Shown: piece by piece, positions 50,652 through 56,275 of the stretch
Numbering within the stretch: position 1 is the stretch's first letter
Layout: the number at the start of each line of letters is the position of its first letter
Source: Bacteroidales bacterium
GTDB lineage: Bacteria > Bacteroidota > Bacteroidia > Bacteroidales > F082
NCBI GenBank assembly: GCA_017530365.1
Contig: JAFXMK010000025.1
Coordinates: 1-56,275, forward strand
Direction of reading: 5' to 3'
Length of the DNA stretch: 56,275 bases
Made by a program: the position numbers and the translations under genes
Notes under the pieces: generated by a model
Told to the model about the DNA's origin: nothing
The model's input: only the letters and a program-made list of their open reading frames with translations
The model's database searches: none

Positions 50652-51353
50652 ATGGCAAAAAAGAAAGATCTTTTGTTTAAAGAGGCAAAACTTGCTGAAC
50701 TGATAGCGGGCGACAGAAGGCTCTTGCAGTTGCTGCCACGTTTGGGCATTGGACTGGGCTTTGGCGACCGTAGCGTGGAAGAGGTTTGCCGCATGAACAA
50801 CGTCAGTGCCGATCTCTTTCTCATCCTTTGCGAGATCTACACCAACAATGACTACAAGCCCGATTCCAATGAGTTGAAACGTATCGACATGAGCGGACTG
50901 CTGCCTTACCTGAAAGCTTCGCACCAATATTACCTTGAAGAACGCTTCCCCCACCTGGAGGAACATTTGCAACGCATTATCAAGGCATGCGGTCCTAAGT
51001 ATGGGCCAATGCTCTCCAATTTTTACGATGAATACAAGCGAGAGGTGATGCGGCATATCAAGTATTATGAGGAAGAGGTGGTGTTCCCCTATATTGAAGC
51101 CTTACTTAAAGGACAGCGCAACGAATCGTACCGAATTGACGAGTTTGAACACAACCACACCAACATCCAAGACGTGCTCGATGACATGATGAACATCCTG
51201 CTGAAATACTTGCCAGGCGACATCCTGCCTAAAGAGCGTGTAGAGATTTCGTTGGACATCATGGAACTTAGCGACGACCTCCATCGTCACTCGGTCATCG
51301 AGGACCACCTCCTCATCCCTTACGTTGAATCGCTCGAAAACGCACTGCCATGA
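50652..51353 (+). CDS. Hemerythrin-domain protein with ScdA/DUF542-like N-terminus
   Basis: A 233-aa cytoplasmic protein. Its first 65 residues (LAELIAGDRRLLQLLPRLGIGLGFGDRSVEEVC) resemble the N-terminal DUF542 of the Ric/ScdA family that repairs iron centres after nitrosative or oxidative damage, although the usual Cys pair is reduced. The remaining helical bundle has the iron ligands in KASHQYYLEERFPHLEEHL, KYYEEEVVFPYIEALL, EFEHNHTNI and LHRHSVIEDHLLIPYVE. It probably senses or repairs under O2/NO stress. It overlaps the LuxR-type gene by ATGA (51350-51353). Confidence 0.88.
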   Translation: MAKKKDLLFKEAKLAELIAGDRRLLQLLPRLGIGLGFGDRSVEEVCRMNNVSADLFLILCEIYTNNDYKPDSNELKRIDMSGLLPYLKASHQYYLEERFPHLEEHLQRIIKACGPKYGPMLSNFYDEYKREVMRHIKYYEEEVVFPYIEALLKGQRNESYRIDEFEHNHTNIQDVLDDMMNILLKYLPGDILPKERVEISLDIMELSDDLHRHSVIEDHLLIPYVESLENALP

Positions 51354-51937
51354 GAAACCGCGTCATTATCTGCGAAGCCTCCGAGATCATCACCAATGGG
51401 TTGGCCGAAATCATCGACAGCATGGCACAATACGACGTTGTCGCTCGTCTCGACACCCCCGAACACCTCAGCGAGAAAATCACCAGCTCCGATGCCAACC
51501 TCGTGATCATCGACCCATTGCTCCTTGGCTTCCACAACAAGGATTTTCTCCTGCAGCTCGGCAAGGAACATCCCAACCTCATTGTAATCGCCTTGGTGAC
51601 CTCGTGTCTCGATCATGCTATGTTGAATCCCTACAATGGATTCATCGAAATCAACGACACGCGTTCCAGGATTATCAGCAAGATGAATGAGTTCGCTCAA
51701 TGCGACACCACGAAGAAAGCCGATGACGTGGAGCTCTCAAAGCGTGAGATCGACGTGTTGGTGGCGGTGGCCAAAGGCATGATGAACAAGGAAATTGCCG
51801 ACATGATGAACATCTCCATCCACACCGTCATCTCACACCGCAAGAACATCACCCGAAAAACCGGCATCAAGTCGGTATCCGGTCTCACCGTTTACGCCTT
51901 GCTGAATAACCTGATTGACGAAAAAGAGTTGCTTTAA
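51350..51937 (+). CDS. LuxR-type response regulator
   Basis: A 195-aa transcription regulator. The N-terminal receiver-like domain is weak (VIICEASEIITNGLAEIID; a candidate phospho-Asp in VIIDPLLLG near residue 47), while the C-terminal LuxR helix-turn-helix is clear: LSKREIDVLVAVAKGMMNKEIADMMNISIHTVISHRKNITRKTGI. It is coupled to the hemerythrin-type gene through ATGA, a pairing common in Bacteroidetes. It may respond to the redox state of that neighbour. It converges on the T9SS pseudogene, overlapping its last bases. Confidence 0.9.
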   Translation: MRNRVIICEASEIITNGLAEIIDSMAQYDVVARLDTPEHLSEKITSSDANLVIIDPLLLGFHNKDFLLQLGKEHPNLIVIALVTSCLDHAMLNPYNGFIEINDTRSRIISKMNEFAQCDTTKKADDVELSKREIDVLVAVAKGMMNKEIADMMNISIHTVISHRKNITRKTGIKSVSGLTVYALLNNLIDEKELL

Positions 51938-52342
51938 TAAACCAAGATTTTCTTTACCTCATTGCCAGCTTTCACAAAGTAGTCACAATACCTTCGGCTT
52001 CGATGACAAGGACCTCAGAAGTGGGATTAGGGTAAACGTTGATAGTGCTGGCTTCGGTTTCTCCGACACCTACATGCCCGCAATCGTCATAGAGTTGGAT
52101 CCCCTGCCATTCCTCAGCCGCTTCGAAGGCTTCTATGCAATCGCAGGGCACCACGATCTGTACATGGTCATTGATGTCGGCAAAAGCATCATCCCAAAGG
52201 AAGAAAGGCTCAGTGTCGTGAATGTAGATATAATCGAGTCTTGGGCAATAACTCCATTGACATAGTAATCATAGGCGAATGCATTTTGGCAAACCATCAT
52301 GAGTGCCAAAGTCAAAACTGAAAAAATAAAAGTTCGTTTCAT
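51934..52342 (-). pseudogene. Decayed small secreted T9SS-type protein
   Basis: It starts with a good signal peptide (MKRTFIFSVLTLALMMVCQNAFA at 52342) and reads YDYYVNGVIAQDSI. A frame change near 52232-52240 (around tatatc) continues as IYIHDTEPFFLWDDAFADIN and VPCDCIEAFEAAEEW..., into a T9SS-like VYPNPTSEVLVIEAEG. A second frame change near 51985-51990 gives DYFVKAGNEVKKILVY and a stop that overlaps the LuxR gene end. Two lesions in one short gene make sequencing error less likely than decay. Confidence 0.6.
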
Positions 52343-52368
52343 TAAAGAAGGCACTTCCACTTGTAAAA

Positions 52369-52431
52369 ATGACCATGACCCCTTCCATCAAGTGCTGAAA
52401 CATCAGCATTTCAGGAAGCGGTCATGGTCAT
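52369..52431 (-). terminator. Long nested hairpin terminator of the 52484-53797 gene
   Basis: 18-bp arms (52369-52386 and 52414-52431, one mismatch) enclose a second perfect hairpin (tgctga/tcagca around AACA, 52393-52408). On the minus strand a T-run follows. It is much longer than the other terminators in the window. Confidence 0.8.
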
Positions 52432-52483
52432 GGTTTTAATGGCAAAGGGAAAGTCTCTTCAACACTATCCCTGAGCCTGACAC

Positions 52484-53797
52484 TTATTTCACCATCATCT
52501 TAGTTGTGATTTCCTCACTCTCGTTTTTGGCATTCAGGAAATACATTCCCTTCGGGCATTGGCCGAGGTCGATGGCAGAATGGCCTTCCTGATGGTTCTC
52601 GTAAACCTTGCGGCCCGTGATGTCATAGACCTCCACGTCCCACTGGCCTTCGCCAAGATTGAGGTTGAACTGGCCATTGGAGGGGTTGGGGAAGACTTGA
52701 GCATTGGTTATTCCTTGCTCTCCAACAGATTGGGTGAGGTCTATTGCTGTAACCAACGAAACCGTTTCAAGGGTATTCTCAAAATGCAAAACAGGGTATT
52801 CATATTCCGTCATTTCCTTGCCGACCGCGTTGTCTATCACCTCAAGTTGGATGCTGCCTCCCATTGGAATGTCGATGTTCACTTCTTCATCAAGATCAAA
52901 AAGTTGTCCGTTGTAATCAAAAGAATAGAGACCGCTATATGCTTCGTCGATTCCGATTTTTTTCAACGTGACAACATCGGTTTCCGTGTTGTTGAATACG
53001 GTCAGTGATGCTGAATGCGACACATAAAGCGTATCCACGTCGAAAGTGAGGGTCTCGGCATAAACGGGAGTCACATCAACATCCATCATCACGGCTTGAT
53101 AAACTTCCTTGTTGCCAGTGTAATCCTGCACCCAGGCCACCAGTTGGCAGTCTTCCAAAGGATAGGGAATCTCGAAAGTCTCACTGAAGTCCATGGAGGA
53201 ACCGACGAAAGGCGTGCCTTGCTCGGTCGGAATCATGTCGCGCACATTCCAGTTCACATATTCACCTCCTCCCCATGAATATGGGATGTGGCTCTGTGTG
53301 AGAACGATGAACACACGCACATCGGAGCCGGTGCAGTCGCCCACTTGCTCCACATGACAGTTCACCTTATAAAGAACGCCGCCGACCGACTCCAAGTCCA
53401 TAGCAATGGTAAACGGACTCGTCTTGGCTATTTCCTGCTCATAGTACGGTTGATAATACATATAATTCATTCCAGGGGAACCGCCAGGAAGGCTAATAGA
53501 ACCGTCCATGAACAGCGCGGGATAGCCCATGGCATCGTAATAAGCGACACGTGCGGCCACCTCATCATTAGTCAATTCAGGCACGGAATAGGAAGGAGCC
53601 TGATAGCATACTGGTGCGATAAGAAGGCCATCGGCCAACATCTCTTCGATGGCTTCGTCGGCGGCTGGGCAGTTGCCACAGTGCACTCCCGTCATCAGTT
53701 CGAAAAGTACGCACTCACGCGCCACATTCTTAGATTGAGCGAACATCGCAGGCATGGCAAGCATGGCAGCGATGAGTAAAAACAGTGGTTTCTTCAT
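52484..53797 (-). CDS. Omp28-like thioredoxin-fold protein with T9SS sorting domain
   Basis: A 437-aa exported protein (signal MKKPLFLLIAAMLAMPAMFAQ). It opens with an Omp28/thioredoxin-like domain: CVLFELMTGVHCGNCPAADEAIEEM holds a CxxC pair (CGNC near residue 40), then YDAMGYPALFMDG, the cis-Pro-like region. A beta-sandwich part follows. The last 80 residues are a T9SS type A domain (VFPNPSNGQFNLNLGEGQWDV...GMYFLNAKNESEEITTKMMVK). It shares that domain and the CxxC scheme with the next gene upstream, so the two are paralogues. A role in disulphide handling or peptide binding at the cell surface is possible. Confidence 0.88.
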   Translation of the reverse strand: MKKPLFLLIAAMLAMPAMFAQSKNVARECVLFELMTGVHCGNCPAADEAIEEMLADGLLIAPVCYQAPSYSVPELTNDEVAARVAYYDAMGYPALFMDGSISLPGGSPGMNYMYYQPYYEQEIAKTSPFTIAMDLESVGGVLYKVNCHVEQVGDCTGSDVRVFIVLTQSHIPYSWGGGEYVNWNVRDMIPTEQGTPFVGSSMDFSETFEIPYPLEDCQLVAWVQDYTGNKEVYQAVMMDVDVTPVYAETLTFDVDTLYVSHSASLTVFNNTETDVVTLKKIGIDEAYSGLYSFDYNGQLFDLDEEVNIDIPMGGSIQLEVIDNAVGKEMTEYEYPVLHFENTLETVSLVTAIDLTQSVGEQGITNAQVFPNPSNGQFNLNLGEGQWDVEVYDITGRKVYENHQEGHSAIDLGQCPKGMYFLNAKNESEEITTKMMVK

Positions 53798-53849
53798 TTT
53801 TGTAAAGTTTTAGTTTTTAGCTATTTATTTATCCGATTGAACATTTTTA

Positions 53850-55877
53850 TCATTGAATTGTCAGCTTGGTTGTAACCTCATGGCCGTCGCTCGCAGCCTT
53901 CAGGAAATACAATCCCTTGGGGCATTGGCCGAGATCCAGAACGTTTTGGCCTTCGTGACGGCCTTCATAAACCTTGCGACCCATGAGATCGTAGACTTCC
54001 ACATTCCACTGGCCCTCGCCAAGGTTAACATTAAACTGCCCGCTGGAAGGATTAGGATACACCTTACACTCTTGATTTTCAGCCTCGTCGACCGATTGCG
54101 TCTCTTGGAACGTCACGATTTGTTTCACCGAGGTCTTGTCTTCGCCATAAATCGCTTGAACTTCAATGACATATAGCTTTTCAGGCAAGTATTCATACTC
54201 GTATTCGGTTTCATTGACATTCTCAGCAACCAAAACGTTGTTCACATACACATTGTAGCCCGTCGGCGTGCCTTGCGAAGGGGCATCCCACGAAACAAGG
54301 AGGCAATGGCAATACACACCTTCCTCCTCTTCGGCCTTCAGATTCTGCACCGAATAAGGATGCTCGTCGGTGTATTCGTATGCGAAACGGCTGTTGTAAA
54401 TCTCCTTGGTAGAATGGTTCTGAACCCAGACGGCCACTTCCAAATCGTTCATTTCCTCGACATGGGTCGATGCCATATCGTATTCAAACTCAAAGTGTTG
54501 TTCCTCGCCCACAGTGAAATTCACTTGTGTACCTTGGGCATCGGGGAGCATCTTCATCATAACGTGGAAGAACTCCGTCTCGCCGTTGCTGCCCGTATTG
54601 TTGACCGTCCTTTTTTCGTTCACCGAAACGAAGACACGGGCGTTTTGGTCGACAAAAGGCATGATGTCGGCCACCACCTTGATGATGCTGCCTTGCATCG
54701 AGAACGAGCTACGGATATCGAACAACGCCACTTGCTCCAACATAGGTTCGAAATTGGTGGACAGCACTGGATTTGCGCCTTGGTCAACGCCATCGAGGAA
54801 GGCTTGTGGAACGCCCACCACATTATAATAATAAAAACGGGTGTCGCTTTCAGCGGTATTGTATCGGTCGCCAAAAGTGGGATATTTCACGAAGGCGAAC
54901 TGCCCGTCATAGTCCTCGCAAAGCTGGTGCAAAGCCTCGTTGTTTGCCACACACGGGCCGCACGTCGACGACGAGAAACTCTCGATCATTACATTCCTTT
55001 CGCCAATGGCGTGAACCACCGTGAGAGTCAATTCGAGCTCATTGTTTTCGTCGTTGTCGTCGCCTTCCGCACCATTGACTTCCAGTATTTTGAAAACGCA
55101 GTCATGCTGGCCTAAACCTAGGTCGACGGGGGTGCTGAAAGTCAAAACGTCGGTGGTCATATAGGGAATGTTGACCGAGAAAGTCTCTGCCACAGGCTCC
55201 TGACCGTCAACCTGATAGCTCATCTCGACCGAAGTGATGGCATCGGTGCCGTAGTTGAGCACCTTAACGCCAAGATTCGTCTCGCCGTAGGGAAGCGTAG
55301 CCGGAAATGCCAACCTTGTGAGGCCCAAATCATTGTTCGTATTGCTGATGATTTCGATGTCGTCGAAAAACCATTGGATGAACTGGTGGCTGTCGGTATC
55401 GACGAACACACAGAACTGCACGTTAGGCTGCCCCATGTCGGGCGATTCGATCGACTCAAGCACATGGTAAACCGACGACGAATTGTAGGTGTGGCGCCAG
55501 CATTCGTTCCAGGTGACGCCGCCGTCGGACGAAGTGGCGATGCCCATATCGTTGGAACCATAGAAATGCTCGTAGGAGTGGTTGAACGTAAACGTCACGT
55601 CGCTCACTCCCGTCAAGTCGAAAGCAGGTGTGATCAAACGCGCCATGCCGGTGAAATAAGGCGAAAACTGCAGTTCCATCTCGTTGGGCGTACCGCCTGC
55701 ATTGTTTGTTTGGGAAACGACCCAGTTGTTGGCCCCCTCACCCTGAACCGACCAACCATTGGGAAGCGAGTTACCATCGAAAGACTCGTGTAACAGAACA
55801 GCGCGATTTTGGGCTAATCCAGTAGTAACAAGCAAGATAGCCATCGCAATAGTCAAAAACGCATTTTTCGTTTTCAT
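53850..55877 (-). CDS. Large T9SS-exported protein with choice-of-anchor-J, Trx-like and Fn3 domains
   Basis: A 675-aa exported protein (signal MKTKNAFLTIAMAILLVTTGLAQ; start at 55877, since upstream in-frame codons include poor signal-peptide wording). Domain order: a MAM/choice-of-anchor-J-like module (LLHESFDGNSLPNGWSVQGEG...WFFDDIEI, residues 26-180), then CARDB-like strands. An Omp28/thioredoxin-like part with CGPC (IESFSSSTCGPCVANNEAL near residue 310) follows, then an Fn3 module (LLVSWDAPSQGTPTGYNVYVNN) and a T9SS type A sorting domain (VYPNPSSGQFNVNLGEGQWNV). Closely related to the neighbouring 437-aa protein. Cell-surface adhesion or thiol chemistry is inferred. Confidence 0.87.
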   Translation of the reverse strand: MKTKNAFLTIAMAILLVTTGLAQNRAVLLHESFDGNSLPNGWSVQGEGANNWVVSQTNNAGGTPNEMELQFSPYFTGMARLITPAFDLTGVSDVTFTFNHSYEHFYGSNDMGIATSSDGGVTWNECWRHTYNSSSVYHVLESIESPDMGQPNVQFCVFVDTDSHQFIQWFFDDIEIISNTNNDLGLTRLAFPATLPYGETNLGVKVLNYGTDAITSVEMSYQVDGQEPVAETFSVNIPYMTTDVLTFSTPVDLGLGQHDCVFKILEVNGAEGDDNDENNELELTLTVVHAIGERNVMIESFSSSTCGPCVANNEALHQLCEDYDGQFAFVKYPTFGDRYNTAESDTRFYYYNVVGVPQAFLDGVDQGANPVLSTNFEPMLEQVALFDIRSSFSMQGSIIKVVADIMPFVDQNARVFVSVNEKRTVNNTGSNGETEFFHVMMKMLPDAQGTQVNFTVGEEQHFEFEYDMASTHVEEMNDLEVAVWVQNHSTKEIYNSRFAYEYTDEHPYSVQNLKAEEEEGVYCHCLLVSWDAPSQGTPTGYNVYVNNVLVAENVNETEYEYEYLPEKLYVIEVQAIYGEDKTSVKQIVTFQETQSVDEAENQECKVYPNPSSGQFNVNLGEGQWNVEVYDLMGRKVYEGRHEGQNVLDLGQCPKGLYFLKAASDGHEVTTKLTIQ

Positions 55878-55964
55878 AGTTGTTATAATATATTTATTAT
55901 TAGGTGTATCACATCGACAAAAAATAACATTTTGCAAAAAAAGGGAAAAAATGATGAAAACCGT

Positions 55965-55972
55965 TATTTTTG
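55965..55972 (+). promoter_or_regulatory. -7 box TATTTTTG for the ECF sigma factor gene
   Basis: TATTTTTG, 35 nt before the ATG at 56008. Confidence 0.55.
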
Positions 55973-56007
55973 TATGAATTTCAGCACCGAAAAATAAAAA
56001 GAGATTT

Positions 56008-56275
56008 ATGCCGGAGAAGGGAACATCAATTCCGAAGCCGATTCAGCGAGAAGAAGCCGAAAAGGCCTTTGATGCCTTGTTGCTTCGCAACAAGGCCTTG
56101 CTTTGGCATATCTGTTCCGAATTTAACCTTGGAAAAGCATGGAATACAGAGGATTGCATGCAAGAGGTGATTTATGTACTTTGGCGTGACTTTGGCCAAT
56201 TTGAGGGAAGAAGTTCGGAACGCACTTGGGTGTATAGGGTGGCCACCAATGCCATGCTGATGCTTAAGCGCAAAC
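56008..56275 (+). CDS. ECF-type RNA polymerase sigma-70 factor (partial, runs off the window)
   Basis: The first 89 codons, open to the right edge. From MPEKGTSIPKPIQREEAEKAF it enters a sigma-70 region 2: LLLRNKALLWHICSEFNLGK, then WNTEDCMQEVIYVLWRDFGQFEGRSSERTWVYRVATNAM, the core-binding and -10-recognition helices. Small ECF-type factors of this kind in Bacteroidetes are usually paired with an anti-sigma factor just downstream, here outside the window. It is divergent from the 53850-55877 gene. Confidence 0.85.
   Translation, partial: MPEKGTSIPKPIQREEAEKAFDALLLRNKALLWHICSEFNLGKAWNTEDCMQEVIYVLWRDFGQFEGRSSERTWVYRVATNAMLMLKRK

Overview
The window comes from a Bacteroidota genome, most likely an anaerobic, gut- or rumen-type member of the Bacteroidales. 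The evidence is the Bacteroidetes -7 promoter box (TAnnTTTG) upstream of many genes, the end of a GldD-like gliding/type IX secretion lipoprotein at the left edge, several secreted proteins with type IX (T9SS) C-terminal sorting domains, many SPII lipoproteins, a one-polypeptide pyruvate:ferredoxin oxidoreductase (anaerobic metabolism) and a single-polypeptide L-serine dehydratase. All functional calls are read from the sequence and from knowledge of families; no database was searched.

Layout. 0-4.7 kb: gldD end, a Cys/His-tipped lipoprotein, nifJ. 4.7-8.1 kb: an AT-rich accessory islet (zinc-ribbon membrane protein, UPF0489-like protein, DUF1016/YhcG-like nuclease, large intergenic hairpin). 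8.1-21.5 kb: core and envelope genes (a lipoprotein with an apparently permuted vWA domain, a 2-hydroxyacid dehydrogenase, a broken gene, a T9SS protein, a LytS/LytTR pair, tyrS, a DUF3089 lipoprotein, glyA, upp, elbB, sdaA), then tRNA-Ala(GGC). 21.7-30.6 kb: GH95 fucosidase coupled to a putative metallopeptidase, an Imm32-like small protein, YqeY, two MATE transporters, hemW and an aquaporin. 30.7-35.3 kb: a TolC-MacA-MacB type efflux operon. 35.3-40.2 kb (minus strand): imelysin, di-haem oxidoreductase, ResB/CcsA-type cytochrome c biogenesis and a CDF metal exporter, which reads as a metal/haem module.

40.4-49.1 kb is an AT-rich accessory island, all on the minus strand: WYL regulator, DUF1016 nuclease, then a retron (candidate msr-msd RNA, a reverse transcriptase with the retron NAxxH and VTG motifs, a coupled 241-aa protein with an RX4H HEPN-type motif, and a 312-aa unknown), followed by further unknown genes. 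This is the strongest candidate for an undescribed system. 49.1-56.3 kb returns to host-type genes: porin, hemerythrin/LuxR pair, a decayed T9SS gene, two large T9SS proteins carrying CxxC thioredoxin-like segments, and the start of an ECF sigma factor.

Three repeat classes cut across the window: arrays of exactly four 7-bp units (one of 8 bp) at gene junctions and inside two genes; in-frame palindromes inside both DUF1016 genes at the same protein position; and dispersed REP-like elements, one of which lies inside the ccsA-type gene.
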